The notes beneath the pieces are model-generated. The model had not been told where the DNA came from and made no database searches. It saw only the letters and a program-made list of their open reading frames with translations. A DNA stretch of 64,000 bases from Larus michahellis (lineage: Eukaryota; Chordata; Aves; Charadriiformes; Laridae). Of this stretch, positions 52,101 to 63,869 are shown one piece after another (the first letter of the stretch is position 1; each line of letters opens with the position of its first letter). The position numbers were made by a program, and so were the translations under genes. The stretch spans positions 74,880,727-74,944,726 of the forward strand of contig NC_133900.1 in the NCBI RefSeq assembly GCF_964199755.1, in the 5' to 3' direction.

Positions 52101-55100
52101 AAAGCCCCATCCAGCCTGGCCTTGAACACTTCCAGGGATGAGGCGTCCACAACTTCTCTGGGCAACATGTTCCAGTGTCTCACCACCCTCACAGTAAAGA
52201 ATTTCTTCCTAATATCTAATCTAAATCTCCCCTTTTTCTGTTTAAAACCGTTACCCCTCATCCTATCACTCCACTCCCTGATCAAGAGTCCCTCCCCATC
52301 TCTCCTATAGGCCCCCTTTAGGTACTGGAAGGGGCTATAAGGTCTCCCCAGAGCCTTCTCTTCTCCAGGCTGAACAACGCCAACTCTCTCAGCCTGTCCT
52401 CATAGCAGAGGTGCTCCAGCCCTCTGATCGTCTTTGTGGCCCTCCTCTGGATTTACTTACAAAGCAGAACAGATAGAGCTATTACTTACAAAAATATTAG
52501 AATGTTTCATGCCATAACTGCTGTAGGCAGTGACACAAAGTTCAAAAATAACTACTCACAAAGGTGGTGAAGATAAAAGTTGACAAAATGCTCTGCTACG
52601 GTACTTCAAGGTAATACAGGAATGACCATTTTATTCCTTTTCATGGATCTTTGCTCTTCTTAACCCTGTCGCCAGAGCAAACAGCTCCACTCCATCTCAT
52701 GAAGCTTCTGAATGGCCCAAGACGTATGCAAAGAGCTCGAACTCCAGAAGCTTGCTATTGAATAAAGCCTCTCTTTCCTAATATCTTTCCTAGCGACAAC
52801 AAACATCATAAACATGCAGGCATAACATTGGACACACTGAGAGGACACCCAGCATAAGAACATTAATCAGAAAACACAAGCTTTCATGGCAATACTAAAG
52901 AGAAAATGACTTAACAAATCATTTCCTTCAGTCAAAATAAACCTAGATCCAAACACATGGTGCCTATATAAAACTTATTATTTTTCAGAAGACTAAAGTT
53001 CAAACCACAAATTCCAGAAATGCATATTAAAAATACTATTAGGCATGCAAACTCTAAATTAAATTAAAATTGCGATGAAAAGGGTCTTGGAATCTGTAAT
53101 TTTGTTATGCTATGCACAAGTGTTTTGAAGGAGGACAATACTTTGGGTACAAAATATTTGGCTGTGTTAAGAATGCAAGTTTCTGCCAAGATTTTTTTGT
53201 TTGATAATACAACCACCCAAGGCTCTCTCTTTTGAAGGAACTGGCTGCATGTAGCTAAACACAGCTCATTTCTGTGATACAGAAGAAGAACTGAAATGGA
53301 CCTTCTGGGATCCTTCCAAAGTTTGCTGTTTTGGGACTTTTCTGAGACCTCGGAATCGCATTTACTGTGAAATCTGAATTTTGCAAAAATCCCCAAGATG
53401 AAATTCACTTTCAGTTCCAAATGCTACGCATTAAAAAAATTGGGACAGTTATCCTGGGCGATTAGAAAGACTAAGCAAGAAAAAAGCAAACCCATTGCAC
53501 TGAGCAAAAGAGTCTGCAGGAAGACGGAGGAATGGTTCCCTGAGCTAGCAGAGCATCCCAGCTGGATACCAGCCTTCTCTCCAGCCCCGAGCCCACCACT
53601 GCATTTCCTCAGGATGCTGGTGGTCAGAGGGCTCTTTGCTGGCACATGTGTCTGTGTGGAGCGGGGGGAGAGGGGGAGATAGGAAAGCGGGGTGACAGTG
53701 GTCAATAGAGCTCCAAAACTGAAGCAGGAAAGGGTCGGAGGACGGGTTTGTCCTCACGGCAGATCACAAAACGCAGGCTTTTCCTCTGAGGAAAGTCAGC
53801 GGAAACAACTTCTACTGCCCCATGAGGGCTCTCTCTGCCAATCAGGACACCGGCATCAATGCATCTGCTATTTGTGACCAACCAGAAACCACTTAATTTA
53901 GCCGAATAACTGGAAAAAGGAAAACACACTGATCACCAGGAACTAGACTCCCATGCAAGGCACGTGGTATCAACGATACCAAGCTCAGATCATCATAAAC
54001 CACGTGTATTCTAGAGCAGCAGTCAAAAGAGGAATCCCTGCAGCAAGGAGGCCTTTTCCCTTCACCTTCTCTAAGCTTCAAAACAAAGTCCACCAGAGAA
54101 ACAACTTGTGGACTAGAAGTATCTTTAAAAGTCTGTCCTGGATGAACATGTCTCAGTCCATCACTTACTAAAGCGTGTTTATGTGAGTTGGCATTTATAT
54201 TCAGGCATCGAGGAAGAAATAAAAATATGAGGAAGCTCATGAAATAATTACAGTGCTGATGGTGCAGTAAGTGGAGAAGATCCTCTTGTGTGAGAGATAC
54301 AGGCTGGTCAGAAACTCCTTCATGTAATAACCAAGCACTTGCCAACAAGCCAGGTTTCAGACTAAACGAGCAAGCACAGACACATTTGTGAGGCATGTGA
54401 TGATGCCTGTGAAATATTCATCCAACGTAAGATTCACTTGCTCATCTGTGATATATTCCTTACAGTAGGATATTTTTCTTACTAGCAGAGACGCAGGTGC
54501 TTACAGGTACATATTGCCAAAATATACTTCATACACAGAATACTCTTCAAGGGAGAACTCAGGACATGGAGTAAGACAGAGCTGAATGTATAGCACAGTA
54601 GCTACTCCACACTTCGTCTCTGTAGACATTTAACAAACACTTAGTATAGGCTAATTTGTAAAGCAGAGTAAGCTCTTGTAGAAAGAGTGTCTTAAAACAT
54701 GCTAAGGGCATCCACCAGGCGATTTCTGACTAATACGCTTCCTTCCTCCCCACTGCAAGTTGAACATTACCAAGTTATAGAAAAGGCACTGAATATGGAG
54801 CTCCTCTGAAGACCTTCCTCCCCTGTGAGACCTGACTGTTCATACTTACTTCTCTCCTATCTCAAGGCTGCTCGGAGTCCTTAAAATCCTTTGATGAGGT
54901 GCCTTGCAGAATGTCTTTTAGAAATCCAGGTAGGTTATATGAACTGGCACTCGCTTATTAATTTCCTTGTTGGGTGTCTCTGAAGAGCTCCGAAAGCGAT
55001 GTGAGGTAGGACTTCCCTTTAGCAAAGCCACATTGCCTCCTCCCAGACATATCATAGTTATTTAGGTGTCCAGTCTGCTCCATTCCTCTTGTTTTCTTCA

Positions 55101-58100
55101 GCAGGTGCTGCCCATCTGCACTGTACCTGCAGTGTGGTGCCTCAGGCTATTCCCAGCCCCCCTGCAAGGACTTACCTCTCCAAACCGCCCCTTAGGGTCT
55201 GCTGAACAATATCAACCCAAATACATAAAATCAGCTGCTGCCACATGATGCTATGACCTCAGGAAAATCTTAGAGACGAGCTTGGGAGGCCTGGTTTACC
55301 TTCATGAACATGCTGAATCCAGTTTTAAGGAGATCGGTGAGGCCCGAGGACATGTGCTCAATATCAACAGGATCGGGTCGGTCAGGATTACAGATCTCCT
55401 CCACCACCTGTTTCAGCAGCGGTTTGTAAGAAGCCTGCACAAAAAGAACAACGCACTGTGGGTAAAGCTGTTTAGACTTGGCGCAACTGCTCTTCTAAGC
55501 ATTTTATTGCCATTAAAGGTAACAAAAATAATTATCCTAGAAAGGAAACCATTCAGAGAGTTAAAAAATTATCAAAGCAGCAGAGGTCTTTGTGACCTTG
55601 ACTGCAAATGGTGTGCACCAGCACAGCATCAACCTGAAAAGACAGGAGGATGGCCACACATTTACGCTGCCCTGCGTGTATTATGTGAGTAAAGGGAGGC
55701 AAGGAAGAAAGGGAGCTTCTAGTTTCTCTGGAATCTTTTTGGAGGTAGTACAGAAAGGGATAGCACTAGGGATGACAAACCCTGTTGCCCATCGTGCACC
55801 CAGAAGATCTCATTCCCTTTGCAATGATTTTACAAACACTTAAACAGGGATTTTAGGAAGACACTCCTGCCTTCCCACAGGCGTCACGTCAGCATTGACG
55901 CCTGGATATCAGCAGGGCTGGGAAGGGGCCAACCTGCCTGGTTGTCCCTCTTGGGAGAGCAGACCTAAGGAGTCCCTGTTAGTCCTTCGGCTTCTACAGC
56001 CAGGGCACTCTACATAATGCTTCCACCCGTGGAAAACCTTGAGAAAAACAGGCCAAACAACCCCACCAATATCATGCTTGGAGAACTTAGGGATCAGGAA
56101 AAGTGGAACATGTGAAAGCACAAAATGTGAGCATCCTGGAAGATCCGCTTCCAAAGGACCCACCCCGCAACCTCTTCAGGGTCCACAAACCTGTGCTGAA
56201 TATCAGTGAGCAGCCTAGAAATTTCCACATGCCCTTACCAAGGCTTAAACCACTCTGCCATCCTGAAAAAGTTTCCAAGATAAAAATTTTAGGGAGTTGT
56301 GGAAAGACACTATTTAACGAAAATTCGACTTTACTTGGTTTACAGACGGAGCTTTGCTTTGCTGCTTTCAACTTTGCCCAAACTGCAATGGAACCACAAT
56401 CGTTTCAGGAAGTGCAACAGCCTTAGAAAATTAGAAGCTTTCAAATTAGCACATTTTTTTTGCTTTGGGACTAGCCCAGGTATACATCATCCCCCAGATT
56501 TCTTAAGGGAATCAAGTGTAACATCATTTATTTTGTAAAGATGATATCTACAAGAGACATCATGCAAGATAAACATAAAAATGGATGGAAAATAAAAAGC
56601 AAGCTGCTTGGCTTGAAACGAAAATATTCTGGAGTAATTAAAGAAATGTTTTTCATGCAACACTTTACAGTGAGAAACAAAACTTACAGTTTTTGAATAC
56701 GATCCTGTCAACGAAGATTTATACAACTCATCTAGTTCTTCTCACAACACGTGCATAATTTTTAATTGAGCCAACAAAGCAAATTACAGCAGACATGAGC
56801 TGCAGGATCTTTCAGGAGAACATGCCAAGATTTGTGTCAGATCTCGTCATGCAATAAACAACTGTTTGAAAATACACATGCAGGCATGAAGTCCTATGTA
56901 TAAAAATCTGTTTAATATCTTCAGAGATGAGGAACAGAAAGACATTAGGAATGAAATATTTTTGGAGCAGAGTTCAAATCACAGTAAAACAGAGAGGCTT
57001 ACTGCACGAAATTAAAGGAAAAATATTATCTGACTTCAGACAAAACTATGGACTCAAAAGATGTTAAAAATGTGCTATGATTTTGCATGCCTGAATTTTC
57101 ACCACCAAAACTCAGGGTCCTTCAAAATGATCCAGTTCAGCTACACAGATACTAAAAGGCAGACACTATGATCACTCACCTTTTGTCTAGCTATGCTAGC
57201 TTCAAATATTTTCAAAATCTCTTATAACTTGAAATTCATCTATTAAATTTTCAGGGAGTTTTTACTTGATACAAGCCCCAACAGCTGCGTTGATTTCTAA
57301 CTCATATAATGAAACTTGTATCAACTCTAAATTTTGGTTGGGCACAAATTGTCTTTAAAACAGTTGTTAAAAACCTCGATGGCTATGGGACATAACTCAG
57401 ACAAGATTATAAGGAGAAAATGAGAGAGAGAAAGAAAGGAAACGAGGAAAGGAGAGGGATGGACGGAGGGATGGATGGATGGATGGATGGATGGATGGAT
57501 GGATGGATGGAAGGAGGGGGGGAGAGAGGGATGGAGGAACATACTTCAGATCAAGATGAAAGGAAAAGAAAAGTAGGTACAGTACCCGGCAAAAAAAAAA
57601 ATACTCTCCTTTTGCATGGTTGCTACACAAAGTAGTTTGATAACCTGATGAAAACATTCATCGTTTTATGTAAGACACATAAACTTCAATGCTACAAAAA
57701 GTCTTTTAACAGGCTACCCAATTTCCACTTACTTATCTATAGAAACCTTTTTTTGAGTCTTAACAAGACATGTAGGCTTCCCAGCTCCTAACAGATAAAG
57801 CGGAAAAGCACCTAAGGCTAAACCCATCCCCATAGCACTAAATCGGGCCGGGAATGCGTATGGCCACGGGAAGGACACGACTTCTTCAGAGGAGCTGAAG
57901 TGATCGCATGCAACCCATGGATTAACACGGGCCAGTCAAAAGACAGGTCCATTTGCAGAGAGCTGTATGTATGATGGAAAAAAACCTGTACTGCCTGCTT
58001 ATTTCTGCTACTCGAAACCTGCTGAACTGCCCTCAGCAGAGGGTTGGTCCTATTCAAGCAACTAAATCCATCCCATGGCCAGATCAGGGGGCTGCAAGGT

Positions 58101-61100
58101 GTTAACACATCCCTTGGTGCTTTAGCCCTAAGCAAACAACCTGGGTTACATCCAAAGAACACACTAATGGTAATTACACTTCCAGGAAACTTTTAGAGGG
58201 TATTTTCTTATCGTCTGACTGCTCCCCCACTGAACTGTATTAAATATTTAACAATTTTCTCCATTTCAGAGAAATGGAGAAATTGGAGAAACACCAGACT
58301 GGTCCTAAATACTAGGAAACTTCAGTAACAGGTTTTCTCCACCTTAGTTTTCCAGTGACTTTTTGCAGCGCTCCCAATTCCTGTTCTTACAAAGCAACGC
58401 TTAATTTGAACTACATCCCTCTGCTGGTCTACAGCATACTTAGGAGTTTGGAAGGATTTTTTTCTGGCTCAAGGCCAGAACCAAGTTTTATGGTCTGTCT
58501 CTAAATCACTGTATGTGCTTTCCATTGTAAAACTCTATTTTTAACTGAAAAAGTTATAACACTTCAGGGGAGACGGAAAGAGAGAAAAACACTGTGTATT
58601 AGTCCTGACGAGCTATAGGAATATCACAGACTCACAGAATGGTCAGGGTTAGAAGGGACCTCTGGAGATCATCTGGTCCAACCTCCCTGCCAGAGCAGGG
58701 TCACCCAGAGCAGGCTGGACAGGAACACGTCCAGGTGGGTTTGGAATGTCTCCAGAGACGGAGACTCCACCACCTCTCTGGGCAGCCTGTGCCAGGGCTC
58801 TGCCACCCTCAAAGTAAAGGAGTTTTTCCTCATTTTGAGATGGAATTTCCTGTGTTCCAGTTTGTGCCTGTTGCCCCTTGTCCTGCCGCCGGGCACCACT
58901 GAGAAGAGTCTGGCCCCATCCTCTTGACACCTGCCCTTTAGATACTTAGATATCATCATTCATGTGTTCATATTTTAGAAACAAAAGCTGCATTTTTCAC
59001 GTATTTACAAATGGGACTGCCTCTCACACATATAGAGATGGGAGAGAAAATTACAGTTGTATGGATATAGTGCTGTATGGATACCATGAGAGGTCTTAGT
59101 CCAAAACCATCGTGTTCTCGCCCTGCCCTTCACGGCCATTTATGTCGTACCACCGTGCTGCAGAGCAAATCCCAAATTTCTTCCCCAGACAATTCTTTGT
59201 TGACATTGACATGGATATGCCTGAGTTTGGATGAAGGACTTGAGGAAGTTCTTGCTGATTAGGTCAATTATAAAATCCATGCTTAAATATCTTCCACATG
59301 GGCAGAAAACATACAGGATTAGCACGTCGACAAAATTAGTGCTGTAATTTTGACAGCATGCTAGAAAAATAACATACACAGGGAAAAGAAAGATCCACTT
59401 GCCTGGTGGGTGTTGCTGCCTGGATTATGTATGGAATGAAACTGTTTCATGTGCATTCGAGCTCTTGCAATATCCCTGAGGCACCGAAAGATATCGTCCA
59501 CTGCATCTGTGGCGTTCTGAGATGTCAGGTTCAGCGACGAGTCACAGCCTAAAGAAATAAAGAAACATGGAGCTGAGTGAGTGAAAAACTTTCAGGTGCT
59601 TTGATAATAAGCAGTAGCAAAAGGTAACAGGGAGGAAATTTTAAATTAGTTTCGTTGTGTCGTATTTCAGAAACTCAGGGGCTGGTTAGACAGCATGTCC
59701 TCTGTGTGGCATGGGTCTCTGTAGCTAAGCAAGAACCCATAAATTCTAGACAGCGAGCAAAGTGAACGGCACATCTCTAACCACATTCGTAACCTAGATC
59801 AGACAGCAATTTCACCGGCGCAGGGTATGTTTTGCTCTCCACGGCAAACAGAAGATGCCATGCTAGCAGGCCCTGAGGAGGACCCCCAGGCGGAAAGGAA
59901 CCAGATGGTTTGCTGGTCTCCTCAGGGCGAAACAGCCACGAAGAGGGGAATTGCTCCTCAGGCATCGTACCCGGGCCCCGGCTGGCAGCCTGCTGACTCC
60001 AAATGCATTCCCTACCTTTGCGACAAGAAAAATGGGGAAAGTCCATGCTAAATAGAGCAGAAATGATAGCTACACAGTGGGAAGAGCTGTATTGTCACAA
60101 AAAAAGTCCTTATCCCTCAAGGTGGCACAAGTTATTACTTTTAATGTATTTTTCCAAAGCACTTCTGTGAAGATAAATGCTTGTCTTCTACCGAGGCCAA
60201 ACTCCATTTAGAGAGCGATCTAAAAGGTCCCACCAGGTGGCCAGGCAGTGCCTTGGCAAAGAGAAATTCTCGCTTTGGCTCCATCCCCCTCATCATAGGA
60301 CCTATATCGCACAGAAGAGCTGAAAAAATGCTTTCTCAGCTGACCCGCTGATAAGAATTAGCCAAGTGAGAGCCAGCTGGCTTGCCTGGTGTTTCTATGG
60401 CCCTGCCAACACAATTTGACATCGCTGCCCGCCTCTCTTCTCGCTTGACTCCTCACCCCCATGGTGGAAGATCTATCACAAAACAACCCTTCTTGCCATA
60501 CGCACGCACGGACACACGCTCACCCCTGCTCATCGCCAGTGTCTTCTCCAGGGGATGCTGCTGTAGTGGTTTGACTGTCCACCCCCGGTCCCACAGGTGG
60601 TCCTGCACCAGCAAACCTCTGTGTCTGTGCAGAATCCCTGCTGAGAGGATGGGGTCTCCCCGCAGGTCCCACCACCCTGCACCAGCGGAGCCTGGCACTG
60701 AAAACAGACACCAAAACCTGTTGTGAAGGAGCCTGGATTTTGTCGGGGGGGAGGGGGGGACGGGATGGGACTCTGAACAGAATTTCCTCTACAACTGACA
60801 GAGGATGGAGTCCTTATGCACTGAAAAAACAACAAAAAAAGGTGGTGCTTTCAAAATTTACAGGGAATTTGTAACAGCTAATCTGGATCACTTTCACATC
60901 TTCGCATGCCGTACAGCAGAAGATGTATATAATATATACACACACACCCTTACAGATGTCTGAAATTATTCCTACAAGATGGCGATTCGGCACTGAGCTT
61001 TCATGCGTCTGAGTTTTATTTGTTGAAAGGCTCCAAGTCAGAGCTCCCTGGGGAACAAATAAAATGACTGTACTTCTGCAGGGCTACACCGGACCAAGCT

Positions 61101-63869
61101 GGTGAGGATTTATGCCATTATATCCCACAAAGCAACGAAGCGAACACGAACCGCGTCTTCAGTAACTCCTGTGTTATAATTCCAAGGCAGACACTCGTAT
61201 ATTGTTGGACAGGGCTCTTGAAATTATTAATATTTTTTTTAAAATGAGTGCAAAACAACTTACAGAAGTGTTTTTATTGTTATGTATGTGCAAGATCTGC
61301 ACGCTCTGATTGGCAAAGCTCAGTTTTTCATTCAGCCGAGGAGCGGGTGTGTTGTCAGTGAAAGCCCTGAACACAAACCCCACTCTGCAGGTCATTACCC
61401 TGCTCCACTGGTGCTCTTGGAATCCGAGAGATGGCTCCTGTGAGTGATCTCGTGCTGGTTTACGTGCAAGGGAACAGTGTCCATCAGCTGAAAAAAATGA
61501 GACTGAACACCTCCTGGAAAGATGAGGTCGATAAATAAAGTCTTGAGGTGATAAATCCTGGTTTGTATTTATCATTAGCACAGGCAAAATATTCAGAGGA
61601 GATCTTGTATTGTCAGTGTGCTTTTACCCTGCCCATGGGAAAACACAGGAATGAGAAAATGGGACAGTCCCTCTTAGCTCCCAACTCAGAGGCTGTGCAT
61701 ATTTAATAGTTAACATTTATAAAGCATTTTGCAAAAGAAAATTAAAATGAAGAGCCGTATCTCATTATTCTATTACTAGATTTTTCTTCTCTCTCCAAGA
61801 GACAAGCTTGCTCTGTTTTAGCCACATTAGAGATAAGCAGCTCCTAGCTAATGTAAGTAGTTGTATTTTCTTTTTCCTCTCTTTAATCCTCTATCAGCAA
61901 AAGCCATTGCTTTTGGCCAAGCCACCTCTGGAATGTTTCCTTTCGCTAGCGAATGCAAGTCCCCCGCGTTGAGCAAGTTCAGGCAAGGTAAAAATCACAT
62001 CAGATTTGCTATGCTTTGCACACTCTTCTTTTTTTCTTAATTGTTTATTTTCTTGGACCATTTAAAAGCCTTTTGTTTTGGCCCTACAGTTATTTTTCCC
62101 ATCAAAAGAAATATTTGTTTCTTTTCTCCTGTTGGCATCGCTTCTCTTTCTTTCTCATTTTATTATAACAAGAGCCTTTTGACCAAGAAGTTTCAAACCA
62201 GCTTGTCACTCTTCACCTCTGGAACTGCAGGGCAGTTTCCAGTGGACACGGTCTGGTTTCATGGCTGGAAGCCCCTGAGATGCTCCTCAACTTGCCTGGC
62301 CTGGTGTGTCCCATTTGCTTTTTGTTACTGGGTCAATCAATCATCTCTTGAGCAATTGCTCAGCGAAGCGCAGTCCCTGTAACATCACTCTCCGCTTGAA
62401 CCTCATTGCCAGGGAAATGCTGCCTGGAGCTCGGGCTTTGCTTTGCAGCTTGTGCTGACACACTCCGAGGATGAAATCATCCACTCCCACCATCTGTTTA
62501 ACAGGCCACATGGCTTCATCATCGTCACCTGGACCAAAACAAGAGAAGAGAAGGCTCCAGGGAGACCTTATAACCCCTTCCAGTACCTGAAGGGGGCCTC
62601 CAAGAAAGCTGTAGAGGGACTTTTGGGCACCTCAATATGAGAGAGATATCGAGGTGCTGGAGCGAGTGCAGAGGAGGGCAACGAAGCTGGTGAAGGGCCT
62701 GGAGAATAAATCTTATGAGGAGCGATTGAAGGAGCTGGGACTGTTTAGTTTGAGGAAGAGGAGGCTGAGGGGAGACCTCATCACTCTCTACAACTACTTG
62801 AAAGGACACTGTAGAGAAGTTGGTGCTGGTCTCTTCTCACAGGTAATTAGCGATAAAACAAGAGGGAATGGCTTCAAGCTGCAACAGGGTAGGTTTAGAC
62901 TGGACAGTAGGAAAAAATTTTTCACAGACAGAAAGAGTGGTCAGACACTGGAATAGGCTACCCAGGGAGTCACCATCCCTGAACATGTTTAAGAGTCGTT
63001 TAGATGTGGTGTTGGGGGATATGGTGTAGGGGAGAACATTGTAGAGTGGGGTTGATGGTTGGACTCGATGATCCCAAGGGTCTTTTCCAACCTGAATGAT
63101 TCTACGATTCTACCTTTTACAGGGGCATGTAGTGATAGGATGAGGGGTAATGTCTTCAAACTGGAAGAGGGTAGATTTAGATTAGATATCAGGAAACAAC
63201 TTTTCACTCTGAGGGTGGTAAGGCACTGGAAGAGGTTGCCCAGGGAAGTTGTGGCTGCCCCATCCCTGGAGGTGTTCAAGGCCAGGCTGGATGAGGCTTT
63301 GAGCAACCTGGTCTAGTGGGAGGTGTCCCTGCCCATGGCAGAGGGGTTAGAACTAGATGATCTTTAAGGTCCCTTCCAACCCAAACCATTCTTTCATTCT
63401 ATGAAGAGCCCTGGCATGCCAGCAGCTCATCGCCCTCCATGTTCAACCATGCAGACCAGGGCATATTTCGAGGAGCTGGGGCTGAACATGTGGTTCCAGT
63501 CTTCGCAGCAGGGCATGGTGCTGGACCCACTTTGGAGCAGGGGGGTACTGGGAGTCAAAGCTTCAGTCCAGTGCCAGTTTAAGGCTGACCAGATGGAAGA
63601 AAAGGGCTGCACCTTCAAAGGTTTCTCTAACATGTGGCTTCCTTGGGACTTCTGATTAAGAATTAGCACAGGTCTGGGGAAGTCATGGCTCTCTCTCTTA
63701 TTCCAGCCTGACATCCAGTTCTTCTTTTGAAAAATGTATATTAAAAAGTAAGTTTTCTTTGCTATCTTATTGTTGAGATTAATAACAAAAATCTCATGTT
63801 TTCCGAAGGCTGCTGCCTACCTGTCACACTGCAGTAGGTTTGAAGAGGGGAGTCGGGTTTCTCTCCATC
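46067..63869 (-). CDS. SCFD2: Sec1 family domain-containing protein 2, last five coding exons (partial)
   Basis: Minus-strand exons 63821-63869, 59403-59548, 55300-55434, 50166-50285 and 46067-46159 join in frame to give the C-terminal 180 or so residues. The start and larger N-terminal part lie beyond the right edge. SCFD2 belongs to the Sec1/Munc18 group, which binds SNARE proteins in vesicle fusion, and has been linked to the Dsl1-type tether; these are family facts. Here the diagnostic C-terminal Sec1 strings are [20 protein letters not shown] and [11 protein letters not shown]. Preceding them are [20 protein letters not shown] and [12 protein letters not shown]. Introns are 4.0-5.0 kb, compact compared with the very long human gene. 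Three introns are GT-AG; the one after the 59403-59548 exon is GC-AG. It converges on RASL11B, as in human. Confidence 0.93.
46160..50165 (-). other. SCFD2 intron, penultimate to last exon
   Basis: About 4.0 kb with GT-AG ends. It contains a possible diverged CR1 tail at 48385-48430 and, at 48895-49090, an AT-rich block with TAAT/ATTA and GATTA words that resembles a conserved non-coding element. Long open frames near 47.7-48.1 kb are unassigned and probably chance. Confidence 0.6.
48385..48430 (-). mobile_element. possible CR1 tail remnant
   Basis: The string ggctggaagggactcgggag followed by a C-rich stretch resembles the inverted CR1 3' end (ggttggaagggacct). It is short and diverged, with no ATTCTATGA repeats. 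Confidence 0.3.
50166..50285 (-). CDS. SCFD2: SCFD2 penultimate coding exon
   Basis: The acceptor is cattctacag|GTG and the donor is CCCAG|GTAAAA. Exactly 40 codons, phase 0 at both ends. It encodes the most recognisable Sec1-family block, [20 protein letters not shown], followed by a helix ending KPGTQ. Confidence 0.96.
50286..55299 (-). other. SCFD2 intron
   Basis: About 5.0 kb with GT-AG ends, containing a minus-strand CR1 copy at 51988-52451. No other exon was recognised; open frames around 53.4-54.4 kb lack splice context and family resemblance. Confidence 0.6.
51988..52451 (-). mobile_element. CR1 LINE 3' end
   Basis: On the plus strand it opens with three tandem tail units (atcatagaatcatagaatcg) and gtttgggttggaagggacctt, the inverted CR1 3' terminus. 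It continues through the 3' UTR into the last ORF2 codons (ERRLRGDLI-type region) near 52350-52450. It is truncated there. The tail repeats are well preserved, so this is one of the younger copies. Confidence 0.95.
55300..55434 (-). CDS. SCFD2: SCFD2 coding exon
   Basis: The acceptor is gttctttttgtgcag|GCT and the donor is ATGAAG|GTAAAC. Exactly 45 codons, phase 0 at both ends. It encodes [14 protein letters not shown], an acidic/proline stretch NPDRPDPVD and then [19 protein letters not shown]. Confidence 0.95.
57420..57540 (+). repeat. purine-rich tract with (GGAT)n microsatellite
   Basis: A GA-rich stretch leads into about eleven tandem GGAT/ATGG units (about 57467-57511), then returns to GA-rich sequence. 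It is probably length-polymorphic. The DGWMDGWM-type frame on plus and the PSIHPSIH-type frame on minus are artefacts. Confidence 0.95.
58623..58960 (-). mobile_element. CR1 LINE 3' end, a different subfamily
   Basis: The inverted terminus is atcacagactcacagaatgg, then gttagaagggacctctggagatcatctggtcc. The body includes the minus-strand string [19 protein letters not shown]. The leading subfamily words differ from the 51988 copy. It is truncated near 58960. Confidence 0.92.
59403..59548 (-). CDS. SCFD2: SCFD2 coding exon ending at a GC splice donor
   Basis: The acceptor is ttatttctttag|GC. It has two bases completing a split glycine codon, then 48 codons ([20 protein letters not shown] ... 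[13 protein letters not shown]). The exon ends CACCAG followed by GCAAGTGG. The frame joins exactly to the next exon (THQ to ASYKPL), and AG|GCAAGT is the consensus of natural GC-AG introns. Confidence 0.92.
62541..63403 (+). mobile_element. host CR1 LINE 3' end, split by a later CR1
   Basis: The two halves, 62541-62624 and 63119-63403, are collinear pieces of one CR1: first the last ORF2 codons and start of the 3' UTR (ccttccagtacctgaagggg ... gagggactttt), then its continuation (acaggggcatgtagtgatagg to the ggtcccttccaacc end and a decayed ATTCTATGA tail). The intact order can be seen in the copy at 27243-28491. Confidence 0.9.
62625..63113 (+). mobile_element. younger CR1 LINE inserted into the host CR1
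   Basis: Plus orientation. It starts within late ORF2 ([38 protein letters not shown]) and runs through the 3' UTR to a tail with cctgaatgattctacgattcta. It belongs to a different subfamily from its host. CTTTT is found at 62620-62624 and again at 63114-63118, which is consistent with a 5-bp target duplication. Confidence 0.9.
63821..63869 (-). CDS. SCFD2: probable SCFD2 short coding exon
   Basis: The acceptor is cttctgttgttctccag|GAT, and the donor is GTGACAG|GTAGGC. It encodes [16 protein letters not shown] plus the first base of a glycine codon completed by the next exon (G+GC). The splice sites are strong and the phase fits, but the 49-base exon has no conserved Sec1 motif, so it is less certain than the others. 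Confidence 0.7.

Larger units (their letters stand above)
55435..59402 (-). other. SCFD2 intron with GC donor
   Basis: About 4.0 kb. It begins GCAAGT instead of GTAAGT and ends with a normal pyrimidine tract and AG. It contains a GGAT microsatellite (57464-57512) and a CR1 3' fragment (58623-58960). No further exon was seen. Confidence 0.7.
59549..63820 (-). other. SCFD2 intron
   Basis: About 4.3 kb with GT-AG ends. It holds a nested pair of CR1 elements (62541-63403) and, at 61680-61930, an AT-rich block of TAAT-type words that resembles conserved non-coding DNA. A TG/CA-type stretch lies at about 60930-60950. Confidence 0.6.

Noticed and set aside
61400-61500. Possible SCFD2 exon after a strong pyrimidine tract (acceptor-like tttttttcag on minus)
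   Set aside because: No frame from this acceptor to the candidate donor joins the phase-1 start of the 59403-59548 exon without a stop; the 49-base exon at 63821 fits instead.
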